Assembly: GCA_002221445.1 (NCBI GenBank)
Contig: NMUI01000013.1
Location: 1 to 42,669, forward strand
DNA length: 42,669 nucleotides
Origin: Phenylobacterium zucineum
GTDB lineage: Bacteria > Pseudomonadota > Alphaproteobacteria > Caulobacterales > Caulobacteraceae
Direction of reading: 5' to 3'
A program made the position numbers and the translations under genes. This document shows positions 33,229-42,129 of the stretch, piece by piece; positions within the stretch are counted from its first letter, which is position 1, and each line of letters starts with the position of its first letter. The notes beneath the pieces were generated by a model. The model saw only the letters and a program-made list of their open reading frames with translations, did no database searches and was not told the DNA's origin.

Positions 33229-35715
33229 TCACATGCTCCTCTGACCGCGTTTGACTGCTCGAGCGAGCATTGCAGAAATCTGCTGTTCCGAACGGGCAAA
33301 CGATCCCGCGTCCGGAGACGTCACGTTGAAGTTGATAGTCTGGCCTCGACCGCCGCCACGAAGATTGTCATTCGACACAATCCCGCCGTCAGCGCCCGGG
33401 ATGAACAGCTCCGGGCCTTTCTCACCAACCACATACGCCTTGCCGCCCATCACGTCACCGCCGCTTGCGCGGAAGCCCGAGAACAAGCTGCCAAGGATAT
33501 TGTTGAAGAAGCCACCGCCGTTTGCCGTTCCCATGATCCCGGCGAAGGGACCGGTTCCGGAGAACACAGCTTTGAGCGCCATCGAGGACAAGCTCTGAAG
33601 CATGTTCTTCAACACGCTGTTGAACTTCTCGCCCTTGACAATCCACGAGTCGAGTGCATCGGTGAACGCATCGGCAAGCGCTTGTGTCGCCTGCTTAATG
33701 TCTTTCATTTTCTGAAGCAGGTCTTGCTGCTTCACGAGTTCCTTCGTGGTATCAATGACGGCTTGCTTCTCCTCCTCGGTTGCGTCACGTCCCGCTTTCT
33801 TCGCGGCGGTGTTCAGCTTCTCGAGGTTGATGGCAATTTGCTTCTCCTGATTGCTCTTCCCGAAGTATTCGACTTCGAGACGGGCCTCAGCAGTCGCCAG
33901 GCGCAGCTGCTCGATATAGCGCTGGATCGTGTCCAGCCCTTCCTTCGCACCACCGCCGTCTTTCTTGTCATACAAGCCCTTGATGGTCTTCTCAGCGTTC
34001 TTCGAAATGCTATCGACCTGAGCTCCTGCAGTTTTCGGCGGATCAAGCACGTCCTTATAGGTTGCTTGAACCTTGGCTCGTCCTTGCTGAAGTCCCTGAG
34101 TAAAGGACTCGGTGATCTTCTTGCCCATGTCCTGCGCATCAGCGGAAAGCGTGAGCTTCGCACCGTCAAGATTGATCTCCGACAACTTACCGCCATTGAA
34201 CAATCCGAGCACCTGATTGAACGCGCTCACCATGATGTTGAGCCCGTTCTGCACGATCTCCACAAGCTTGTTGACTGCCATTTTGGCAAAGTTCTCGAGG
34301 ATCGTCGGCAGGTTGGACCAAATATCGGACACAGCCTGAAGCAGCTTCTGGAACAAGCTCGCGATGTTGCTTCCCAGCTCAGCGAGCAAGTCGGGGATTT
34401 TCACGAGCCATTGGCTGATTGTGGACACCGCCTGTTGGATGAAGCTGGTAACGGAGTCGACAATCGTCTTCCACACGTTCGCCAACATGCCGGGAATGGA
34501 GCGAATGAAGTCAGCCGCACGATTGACAAGACCAATCACCGTGTTGAGCGCGTCCTGAATGGCCTGCACAAATCCATTGTAAATGGACTTGGCGAGCAGC
34601 TCAAACGCTGCGGGAAGGTTCGACCAAGCCGCGACAATCGCCGCCTTTGTGCCCTGAAACAGGCCCACAATGTTCGCCATCAGCTCGATGGTGGCTTGTT
34701 TCATCTTGTTGTAGGCGTTCACCGTGGCGTCAATGGCGGACTTGGTGAAGTCGATCACGGCAATGATGCCGTCATACATCGCGGACTTAACGCGACGGAC
34801 GAAACCCTCCCAAATGTCTTGCCATGCCTTGTCGAACTCAGCGGCCTTCTTCTTGTACTCGATGATCCGCTTCTCGCCTTCGGTCAACTGATCGTTGCCG
34901 TCTCGGATGGCTTTGGTATAGCGTTCCATGAACTCGACGCCATCAGCGCCGATGCCCATCTTTTCGGCGAACTTCATCTTGTCCACTTCGTTGTTCGCCG
35001 AGCTGATAAGCTTGGCAACGTCAACGAAGACGTCTTTGAGCGGTCGGGCACGTCCCGCCGCATCCGTGATAGCGATGCCGTTCTTCTTGAGCAATTCGGC
35101 CATGTCGCCGCCGGCCACCTGCGCCTCACGGAGGTTCTTGGCGAACTCGGTCATGCCCTTGTTCACGTCGAACTTCTCGAGCCCGCGGTCGGCAATCTGC
35201 TGCATACGCATCAAGTCGCCAATCGCAAGTGTGGTGACCTTCGCCACCTTCTCGAGCTTCTGGTATTCATCGCTCCACTGCTTGCCCACAATGATGATAC
35301 CGGCAATGGCCGCCGTAGCGGCGACGATTGCGGCAGTCACTGGATTGATAGCACCGACGAGCGCTCGCATCGTGCCCGCTACGCCGCCCGTTCCGGACGA
35401 GAACACAGCGGAGGCCTTGGTGCCTTCCATGGCGAGCACACGCATGGGCGAAGCGCCGGCAGCAAGCGCGTCAATCGAGTGACGCACTGCCGCGGACAGC
35501 TCCATCCATTGCATACGATTGAGCTTCACAGCACCGGTGTTGTCGTTCGCTGCCTTTGAAGCGCTGTTCAGTTCCTTGCTGATCTTGCTGGCGGCTTCGG
35601 AAGCCTGCTGGCCAGCGTTCCGCAAGTCGTCTTGGACCTGCTTCATGCCCGCCTGAAAGTCGGACACGTCAGCCTTGAACTGGTAGCTGACAGAACCTGC
35701 GGAAACGTCGGCCAT
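33229..35715 (-). CDS. Tail tape measure protein
   Basis: 828 aa, helical; C-terminal GGDVMGGKAYVVGEKGPELFIPG; position in tail module. Confidence 0.93.
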   Translation of the reverse strand: MADVSAGSVSYQFKADVSDFQAGMKQVQDDLRNAGQQASEAASKISKELNSASKAANDNTGAVKLNRMQWMELSAAVRHSIDALAAGASPMRVLAMEGTKASAVFSSGTGGVAGTMRALVGAINPVTAAIVAATAAIAGIIIVGKQWSDEYQKLEKVAKVTTLAIGDLMRMQQIADRGLEKFDVNKGMTEFAKNLREAQVAGGDMAELLKKNGIAITDAAGRARPLKDVFVDVAKLISSANNEVDKMKFAEKMGIGADGVEFMERYTKAIRDGNDQLTEGEKRIIEYKKKAAEFDKAWQDIWEGFVRRVKSAMYDGIIAVIDFTKSAIDATVNAYNKMKQATIELMANIVGLFQGTKAAIVAAWSNLPAAFELLAKSIYNGFVQAIQDALNTVIGLVNRAADFIRSIPGMLANVWKTIVDSVTSFIQQAVSTISQWLVKIPDLLAELGSNIASLFQKLLQAVSDIWSNLPTILENFAKMAVNKLVEIVQNGLNIMVSAFNQVLGLFNGGKLSEINLDGAKLTLSADAQDMGKKITESFTQGLQQGRAKVQATYKDVLDPPKTAGAQVDSISKNAEKTIKGLYDKKDGGGAKEGLDTIQRYIEQLRLATAEARLEVEYFGKSNQEKQIAINLEKLNTAAKKAGRDATEEEKQAVIDTTKELVKQQDLLQKMKDIKQATQALADAFTDALDSWIVKGEKFNSVLKNMLQSLSSMALKAVFSGTGPFAGIMGTANGGGFFNNILGSLFSGFRASGGDVMGGKAYVVGEKGPELFIPGADGGIVSNDNLRGGGRGQTINFNVTSPDAGSFARSEQQISAMLARAVKRGQRSM

Positions 35716-36289
35716 CAGATTTTCCCTTCATCTCTTAGCTTTGCGAGCAGTTGGTTATATTCGCCTCGAGTCATCGACTTGACGTTATCGCCCTTCTTGA
35801 CGCCTTTGCTTTCGAGATACCCGTCCACAGCAGCGAAGAACTCAAACAACGTCATAGACCAAAATTCCCGAGGCGAATAACGAAGATGGCCGAGGCCTAT
35901 CTTCAGCCAAAGCTTCCAACGCTCGCGGCCGGCAAAGGGCTTTCGCCCTCCGACTGACCGCCACCTTCGGTCGACTGAGAGAGACCAGACGCATTCATCA
36001 TCTTGAGCAGGACGTTGCTGATAATGAGAAGGTCCTGGGGTTCGATGGAGCGAAGGTGTTTGGTCACCTCTTCAGTTATTTCGATCCCATTGCCCTTGAA
36101 CAGGGCAGTGAGGAATTTGATGAGGCGCTTCGCCGACAGCTTGTCGGTAAACACCGTGTTGAGCGCGTCCTCGAAGCTGTCAACTCCGAAGGCGTCTTCC
36201 AATTCTGCGAGCGTCCCGAGATTGAGGGCGACGTGGTAAGCGCCGCCCCCGACCTGGAGCTCGACTTCGCCTCGAGCTACGTTTGCCAT
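35715..36289 (-). CDS. Tail assembly chaperone, -1 frameshift product (g10 plus g10.1-like)
   Basis: CCCTTTG slippery heptamer at 35939-35933; -1 frame gives PFAGRERWKLWLKIGLGHLRYSPREFWSMTLFEFFAAVDGYLESKG...KLRDEGKI, ending at TMP start. Confidence 0.8.
35903..36289 (-). CDS. Tail assembly chaperone, zero-frame product (GTA g10-like)
   Basis: MANVARGEVELQVGGGAYHVALNLGTLAELEDAFG. Confidence 0.85.
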   Translation of the reverse strand: MANVARGEVELQVGGGAYHVALNLGTLAELEDAFGVDSFEDALNTVFTDKLSAKRLIKFLTALFKGNGIEITEEVTKHLRSIEPQDLLIISNVLLKMMNASGLSQSTEGGGQSEGESPLPAASVGSFG

Positions 36290-36295
36290 GTCGAA

Positions 36296-36658
36296 TTACC
36301 GCGAGACCGGAGTGACACGAATGGCAGCGACGGTGACCGTGGCGACCTGCGAATAGGTGACGTTGACGTTGCCGCCGGTGTCCGTGAACACATACTGCGG
36401 GAAAGGCCCGATCATGCGTTCCGAGGACGCGGCGATAATCACCGAGATGGCGGCCACAGTCACCTGGCCGATACCGGTCGCCTTGAGCGACGTGATAAAG
36501 GGGTTGATGGTGACGGTGGCGCCGGTCGCGCCGCACTTGACATGAAGGAAGGTGGTTTCGTCGTTCGTATTCTGGAACGTGTCGCCGCCTGCCGATGCCG
36601 CCGCGTAAGCCGGCGTGAGACCGGCCTGGACGATGGACTGAACAGTGAGAGCAGCCAT
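36296..36658 (-). CDS. Hypothetical virion/tail protein
   Basis: 120 aa between major tail and tail chaperone genes. Confidence 0.6.
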   Translation of the reverse strand: MAALTVQSIVQAGLTPAYAAASAGGDTFQNTNDETTFLHVKCGATGATVTINPFITSLKATGIGQVTVAAISVIIAASSERMIGPFPQYVFTDTGGNVNVTYSQVATVTVAAIRVTPVSR

Positions 36659-36694
36659 TGAAGTAAACTCCTTATTGCTGAAGGTTGATGAAGA

Positions 36695-37105
36695 TCAGTA
36701 GCGCTGGATGGTCAGCGCTGCCGCCGAGGCAAACGTCACGTCCGCCGTCAGTTCCGCGTTGTACTGTCCCGCGAAGTTCATATCGGACACGAGGAACTGT
36801 CCGATGATCTGCGCGAGGCCAGGGATGATGACCTGATACGTCTTGATGACACCGCCAATGTAGGCGTCAAAGGTGGAGTTGAACGCAGGATCATCCTGGA
36901 ACACCCCCTGGCCTTTGAAGTTCATCGAGTTGACGCCCGCCCCACCCAGCAGCTCGCGCCACCGGCCAATGGAGTCAGAGTTGGTCACGTCCACCTGCTG
37001 AGTACCGAAGTCCACAGACTTGGTACGCAGTCCCATGATCGGCGCGAATGTCGAGCCGGTGGTGTTCACGAGAATAACAAGGTCCTTGCCTGCGAAGGCT
37101 GGCAT
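36695..37105 (-). CDS. Major tail protein (TP901-1-like)
   Basis: GKDLVILVNTTGSTFAPIMGLRTKSVDFGTQQVDVTNSDSIGRWRELLGGAG. Confidence 0.88.
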   Translation of the reverse strand: MPAFAGKDLVILVNTTGSTFAPIMGLRTKSVDFGTQQVDVTNSDSIGRWRELLGGAGVNSMNFKGQGVFQDDPAFNSTFDAYIGGVIKTYQVIIPGLAQIIGQFLVSDMNFAGQYNAELTADVTFASAAALTIQRY

Positions 37106-37148
37106 GGGCTTTCTCCTTTCTCAGATTAAGCCGCCTAAGCGGCATGGT

Positions 37149-37574
37149 TTAGATATTCTCGACCAAGTTTCTGACCGAGACGACTCCGTGAAGAGTCGCT
37201 TCATCCGGGTCCAGCATTACAGGAGTCGTGTTCGTCACGAACATGAGAACCGAATGATGGGGAGCGGATAGTGTGAGGGGCTGCATATGAAGCAACCGCC
37301 GAATTGCTGCCATGACGTCTCGAGCCTTCTGAGTCTCCTGTGTCTGAGAAGTGGGCTGGTGCCACACGTGGATATCCAACGTGAACGCCTGTCCAAAGGT
37401 ATCGCTCGAGGACCAATCCGACGTAGACACGTCGCCGATGGTCACCCAAGTGCCTTGAGTCTTCTGTGGCACACGGTCGAAGACCTGAGTGGTCAACGCA
37501 GTGAATGCGCTGTCCGCAAGGAGCAGTGATCTTACTGCTGCCATCACGGGGCGAGTGGAGTCGGTTGCAGCCAT
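37149..37574 (-). CDS. DUF3168 tail terminator-like protein
   Basis: VFDRVPQKTQGTWVTIGD...DIHVWHQ...ARDVMAAIRRLLH. Confidence 0.82.
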   Translation of the reverse strand: MAATDSTRPVMAAVRSLLLADSAFTALTTQVFDRVPQKTQGTWVTIGDVSTSDWSSSDTFGQAFTLDIHVWHQPTSQTQETQKARDVMAAIRRLLHMQPLTLSAPHHSVLMFVTNTTPVMLDPDEATLHGVVSVRNLVENI

Positions 37575-37576
37575 GG

Positions 37577-38023
37577 CTATTTCCTCAAAATCTTGTCGAG
37601 CGCATCACGGATGAGTTTCTCGCCCTGTGGAGCCACTTTCTCCGCCGCGGGGCGCATAAAAGGACGTGCTGCCATCTTCGTTGTGCCGTATTCTAGATGA
37701 GCGGCGTATGAAGTGCCGGCAATCAACGATGCCGTCAACGCGCCAGCGCTCACCTCGGAGCGTAGGGAGCTGGCCAGGCGTCCGGTATCGTTCGCCGGCG
37801 GTTCCCCAGGCGCCGAAGCCTGGTGCGTCCTTCCTCGCTTGCCTCTTTTGTATATGCGACCCGTTTTAGGTCCCTTCAAGATGCTGCGTTGTGCCTCGCT
37901 CTGCGCAAGGAACGCTGTCTGAAGCAACCCCTTCTCCACAACTGCCACCACCTCGCTGTCCATGGACTGCAGAGCTCGAATGAGCTCCTGCTGCCCTTGA
38001 ATGTTGATGGTGACAGTGGTCAT
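37577..38023 (-). CDS. HK97 gp10-family protein
   Basis: GTSYAAHLEYGTTKMAARPFMRPAAEK. Confidence 0.88.
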   Translation of the reverse strand: MTTVTINIQGQQELIRALQSMDSEVVAVVEKGLLQTAFLAQSEAQRSILKGPKTGRIYKRGKRGRTHQASAPGEPPANDTGRLASSLRSEVSAGALTASLIAGTSYAAHLEYGTTKMAARPFMRPAAEKVAPQGEKLIRDALDKILRK

Positions 38024-38382
38024 TGGATCAGGTTCGTTTCTACAAGCTCGAGGGTGAGGTACTTGCGGCGCTCGCCCACGTTGACGATGCCAATCACGTT
38101 CATCACTCGACCGCGCCATGAGACGCGCATTCGGGTGGTAATGTCGGTTCGATAGCGGATGGTGCAAACCCACTTGCGTCGGGTCTGACCGCGGCCGCCG
38201 ATAATGTCCTCGACTACGCTGTCCGGTTCAAGTCGAGCCCAGACAGTCGGGGCAGTGGCAATATCGGTCCACGTGGTCAGTTCAGAGCCATCCGTGTCGA
38301 TTGCGGCATTCTGGTCCTGGATCGTAATGCGTTCCCGCAGCGACCCGGCCAAAACGTAGATGCGTTTATTGAGCTTTACCAT
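38020..38382 (-). CDS. Head closure/head-tail adaptor
   Basis: LRERITIQDQNAAIDTDGSELTTWTDIATAPTVWARLEP. Confidence 0.88.
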   Translation of the reverse strand: MVKLNKRIYVLAGSLRERITIQDQNAAIDTDGSELTTWTDIATAPTVWARLEPDSVVEDIIGGRGQTRRKWVCTIRYRTDITTRMRVSWRGRVMNVIGIVNVGERRKYLTLELVETNLIQ

Positions 38383-39065
38383 CAGCGCAACCTCAATGAC
38401 TGCCAGCTATTGAGGATAGACTGGACGTGATGCGGCATGATGTTCAGCTGCCCCTCGAGGACGGGCTCACGATGCTCATGCCAATGTGACGCGAGCATCT
38501 TGATTGCTGTCTTGAGGTCATCGGGCACGTTTGCCGCAGCAGCGCCGAAGCCACAGGTGAACGTGATCTCGATGCAGCCGAGCATGTTCGCCGGCACAGG
38601 CGGCCAGACAGCGCCAGGCTTGCGAGCAATGCGGCCCATGTAGTCCGAGACCTCGGTGTAGTAGGTCGAACTGTCGAGCGTCGAGAAGTTCGTCATCACG
38701 TCTCGCGTTTGGATTTGCGTGACGGACAGGAACGGACGCTTGGGAATTTCGATGATGCCATTCGGCACGATCAGCGATTGAGGACCTTGCTGCACACCGT
38801 TCCACCAGCCGCTGAGGCCGGCACCGGGCGCAAGTCCTGCGTTGCGATAGTCAGGAGCAACTGTGTCGGGCCAACGGTCCAACACAGCCACCCATGTCTG
38901 AGTCATGAGCGCGAGACCCGTCTCCTTCTCGACACGGCGACGAGCCGCGGCAATGAGCGCGGTCATCACACCGTCCGCGGGATCAATATCCACACGGATG
39001 AAGGGCATGAGCTCGCTCACAGTCACGGGCTCGGAAGCAGCATCGGTTACGAGACGGAGTCGCAT
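38382..39065 (-). CDS. Head-tail connector (gp6-like)
   Basis: MRLRLVTDAASEPVTVSELMPFIRVD...AAARRRVEKETGLALMTQTW. Confidence 0.85.
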   Translation of the reverse strand: MRLRLVTDAASEPVTVSELMPFIRVDIDPADGVMTALIAAARRRVEKETGLALMTQTWVAVLDRWPDTVAPDYRNAGLAPGAGLSGWWNGVQQGPQSLIVPNGIIEIPKRPFLSVTQIQTRDVMTNFSTLDSSTYYTEVSDYMGRIARKPGAVWPPVPANMLGCIEITFTCGFGAAAANVPDDLKTAIKMLASHWHEHREPVLEGQLNIMPHHVQSILNSWQSLRLR

Positions 39066-39066
39066 C

Positions 39067-39282
39067 TCATTTCTCCTTGGTTTTCTTCTCGGCGAACAGC
39101 GGGAGTTCTTCCTCCTCGCCGATATACTCGCCGATCTGAAGACCTTCAACGATCTTCTTGGCGAGGTCGCGTGTCATGTTCGCCCCGTCGATAGGGTAAA
39201 CGCCGCCCTTACCGTAGGACAGCGTTACCCCATCGCTGGGAGAGTCGACATGATCCGCAAGCATCTTGACGGATCGTGCCAT
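39067..39282 (-). CDS. Small virion-associated hypothetical, tandem paralog A
   Basis: MARSVKMLADHVDSPSDGVTLSYGKGGVYPIDG. Confidence 0.6.
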   Translation of the reverse strand: MARSVKMLADHVDSPSDGVTLSYGKGGVYPIDGANMTRDLAKKIVEGLQIGEYIGEEEELPLFAEKKTKEK

Positions 39283-39285
39283 TGG

Positions 39286-39513
39286 TTACTCCTCCTTCGG
39301 AGCTTCGGACTTCTTGGACTTCTTCGCCTGTTTCTCAACGGGCTTGTTGTCCTCGTCCACTTCGATGGCGAGTTCCGCTTCCACGAAGACGCGGGCGAGT
39401 TCATCGGTCATCGGGGCGAGCCCCTCCGTCGGATAAATCTCGTCTTCTTCGTAGCTGTGGACGTTGACACCATCGGGCGAGCCTTTGGCGTCCTTGAGCA
39501 TCTGGATACGCAT
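39286..39513 (-). CDS. Small virion-associated hypothetical, tandem paralog B
   Basis: MRIQMLKDAKGSPDGVNVHSYEEDEIYPTEGLAPMTDELARVFVE. Confidence 0.6.
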   Translation of the reverse strand: MRIQMLKDAKGSPDGVNVHSYEEDEIYPTEGLAPMTDELARVFVEAELAIEVDEDNKPVEKQAKKSKKSEAPKEE

Positions 39514-39543
39514 GTTGGCGGTCTCCTGTTATGCCGTCACGTA

Positions 39544-40011
39544 TTAGGTGACAGGCAGGTTGGCGGGATCGCCGAGCACGGCAATGACAGCGACCGGGGT
39601 GCCGGTGGCGTGAGTGCCGACGAAGGCGGGGCGAGCGGACACGTAGCGCTTGGAGCCCACGTAATCCCACTTGCGGGACAGCGGATAGGTATCCGCAGCG
39701 CCCTTGGCCGACTGGATGAGACCCACACGGCCAGAAGCGTCCACCGCAGTCGTCACACCAGGGCCGGCGTTGACAGCGTTCGAAGACGCGATGGGCGTCC
39801 AGGTCACGTTGTCATCCGACTCCTCGATGAGCAGACCGAGGTAGTTCGTGCCGTCGAAGGTGATGCCGCCCGCACCCACGTAGAAGTGGAAGCTGACGGA
39901 CTCGAAGCCCTGACGGTCGATGATGTTGCCAGCCGCACGAGCGGGCGTGGCAGTGAGAGTCGCGAGCGCAATCGTCTGATTGAGCGCAACGCGAGAAGCG
40001 AGAGTACGCAT
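39544..40011 (-). CDS. Head protein (decoration/accessory candidate)
   Basis: 155 aa directly downstream of the capsid gene. Confidence 0.6.
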   Translation of the reverse strand: MRTLASRVALNQTIALATLTATPARAAGNIIDRQGFESVSFHFYVGAGGITFDGTNYLGLLIEESDDNVTWTPIASSNAVNAGPGVTTAVDASGRVGLIQSAKGAADTYPLSRKWDYVGSKRYVSARPAFVGTHATGTPVAVIAVLGDPANLPVT

Positions 40012-40068
40012 TGTTGCAGTCCTTTCCTGATTGAAGGGGTTGAGGAGCGGGCTGAAGCCCGCGCCATG

Positions 40069-41442
40069 TTACGAGACGGACGACTTCAGAACCTTGAAGG
40101 CTTCGAAGTTCTGGACGCCGCCGCCGACGCGCTTCGTGGTGTAGAAGCCCACGTAGCCCTTCACGGTGAACGGATCGCGGAGGACGCGGACGCCCACACG
40201 ATCAGCAATCAGGTAGGCCTGCTTCCAGTCGCCGAACGCAACCGACAGGGAGTTGGCAGCCAGGTCCGGCATGTCCTCCATCTCGGTGAGCGGGTAGCCG
40301 GCGAACGTATCCGCCTGACCATTCTGCAGACCCGGCACCCAGAGGTAGTCGGCATACTGCGTCTTGATCTTGCGCATACGAGCGACAGTGCGACGATTGG
40401 CGGTCCAACGCGCATTCTGACGGTAGGGATACTTGAGGTTGGCGATAATGTCGAAGAACACGTCGCCACCGGTACCGGCCGTTGCAGTCTGCGTGGTGAA
40501 GTCGCCGGCAGCGCCCGTCGGGACGTAACCGATCTTGCCCCAGGCCCAGGACGACTCGACCACAGTCGGATACGTCAGGAAACCGCGGGGCTTCTTCACG
40601 CCGTCACCCACCACGAAGGCATTGCCTTCCTTCTGAGCGAACGCGATGGCGACCTTCTCGGCGAGCCAGCTCTCGACGTTGATATAGGAGTCGTCGAGCA
40701 TCTGCTGAGTCGTGAACGGGAAGGCATACATCTCGTTGGCGATGATCTCGATATCCGCGAGCTGCGGCGTATTCGTCGCAGTACGGGGATCGGTTTCACC
40801 CACCCAGCCGGCCGAGGCGTTGTTCATGTCGGCAGCGAACTTGGTCGAGTAGTTGCCGATGGTCTGAACCTGCGCCACGGAACGAACCGGCGACACGAGA
40901 ACCTGCACAATGCGCAGAGTCTGGTCGAAGTTCGGCAGGACGGTATAACCGCCATCCGTGTCGGAGCCGGCAGACAGCGCCTTCATGTCGAGGTTCATGG
41001 CCTTGGCAGCCTTCTCCTCGTACTCGCGAAGCTCGCGCTTCGAGATGAAGTCGGAGCCCTTGCGCATGTGCTCCTGCCACTTGGCCGAGTATTCCTTGAC
41101 TTCCGGCGCTTCCTCCGGCTTGTCATTCGCCGCCTTGCTGAGGGCGAGCTGGCGCTTGACCTCGAGCATGTCCTTCTCGATACCTTCCTTGAGGGTATCA
41201 ATGGAGCCGTTGATGCGGTCGACGTGCTCGCGCAGAACCACGTCATCGACCTTCTTCTTGCCGATCTCCTTGAGGTGTTCGTCGTTCTTGGACTTGAACT
41301 CCTCAATGGTCCGCATGAAGCCATCAATGGCCTTCTTGGTCTCGGCGTTCAGAACGCCCGGGTCCACCCGGTCTCCACCGCCATTGTTGTCTTTGCGCTC
41401 GAGGCGACCAGCGGTCCCGAGCAGACGCTCATGATAAGTCAT
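40069..41442 (-). CDS. HK97-fold major capsid protein with scaffold-like N-terminus
   Basis: Helical delta-like N-terminus, then TDGGYTVLPNFDQTLRIVQVLVSPVRSVAQVQTIG...FRRTVARM-type HK97 motifs. Confidence 0.96.
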   Translation of the reverse strand: MTYHERLLGTAGRLERKDNNGGGDRVDPGVLNAETKKAIDGFMRTIEEFKSKNDEHLKEIGKKKVDDVVLREHVDRINGSIDTLKEGIEKDMLEVKRQLALSKAANDKPEEAPEVKEYSAKWQEHMRKGSDFISKRELREYEEKAAKAMNLDMKALSAGSDTDGGYTVLPNFDQTLRIVQVLVSPVRSVAQVQTIGNYSTKFAADMNNASAGWVGETDPRTATNTPQLADIEIIANEMYAFPFTTQQMLDDSYINVESWLAEKVAIAFAQKEGNAFVVGDGVKKPRGFLTYPTVVESSWAWGKIGYVPTGAAGDFTTQTATAGTGGDVFFDIIANLKYPYRQNARWTANRRTVARMRKIKTQYADYLWVPGLQNGQADTFAGYPLTEMEDMPDLAANSLSVAFGDWKQAYLIADRVGVRVLRDPFTVKGYVGFYTTKRVGGGVQNFEAFKVLKSSVS

Positions 41443-41457
41443 CTGTCTTTCTCCTGT

Positions 41458-42129
41458 TTAGCCCAGCAGGCGCTGAGCATGTTGAAGTGCCGCCACGAAG
41501 GCAGCGTTCTCGGAAGCTCCGTCAGCCTCTCGCTGATCGAACGACTCCTTTGCCCGCTTCAGCCCGTGAAGTGTCACGCGCTTGGCGAACTCTCGAGACA
41601 GGCCTGCCTCACGCAGGATCAGCTCAAGGTCTTTCTCGGTCAGGTCATTCTTGACCGAAGAAATGGTAGCAGCCTCGTTCATGGGGAACGTGACCACGGA
41701 AATCTCCCGCAGGTCGGCCTTGCCGATCTTGCGAATGCCGCTGTTGCGGTCATAGTCGTCCTCGAGCGTGATGAACCCGATTGACATGCCGTCGATGGCA
41801 CCCATCTTCATCAGCTCGTAGGTCTCTTTGCCGAGCATCGTGCCCATCGCCAGGTTGCCCTTGACGAACAAGCCCTTGGTGTCTTCGGCAGCGTCAGTCC
41901 ACGCGCCAATCGGGCGGGACGGATCGTGCTGCCAAAGCATCTTGATCTTGTCGGCAGGTCGAGACTTGAGCGAGGACTTGAATGCGCCCGGGAGCACAAT
42001 GTCTCGGCCTTGGTCAACATTGTTGAAGACTGACGCATAGCCCTCAAAGCTGCCGTCTTCCTTGACAGCCTTGCTATCGAGCTCAACGGACAGTTGTTTG
42101 AGGCTCATGATCTTAATCCTTTCGGCCAA
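41458..42129 (-). CDS. HK97 family prohead protease (S78)
   Basis: FEGYASVFNNVDQGRDIVLPGAF, MLWQHDPSRPIG, GMSIGF. Confidence 0.95.
   Translation of the reverse strand: MAERIKIMSLKQLSVELDSKAVKEDGSFEGYASVFNNVDQGRDIVLPGAFKSSLKSRPADKIKMLWQHDPSRPIGAWTDAAEDTKGLFVKGNLAMGTMLGKETYELMKMGAIDGMSIGFITLEDDYDRNSGIRKIGKADLREISVVTFPMNEAATISSVKNDLTEKDLELILREAGLSREFAKRVTLHGLKRAKESFDQREADGASENAAFVAALQHAQRLLG

Noticed and set aside
33082-35559. 825-aa plus-strand ORF
   Set aside because: Antisense shadow of the tape measure gene.
38905-41784. 959-aa plus-strand ORF
   Set aside because: Antisense to well-supported capsid, protease and connector genes; composition is typical of a high-GC shadow frame.
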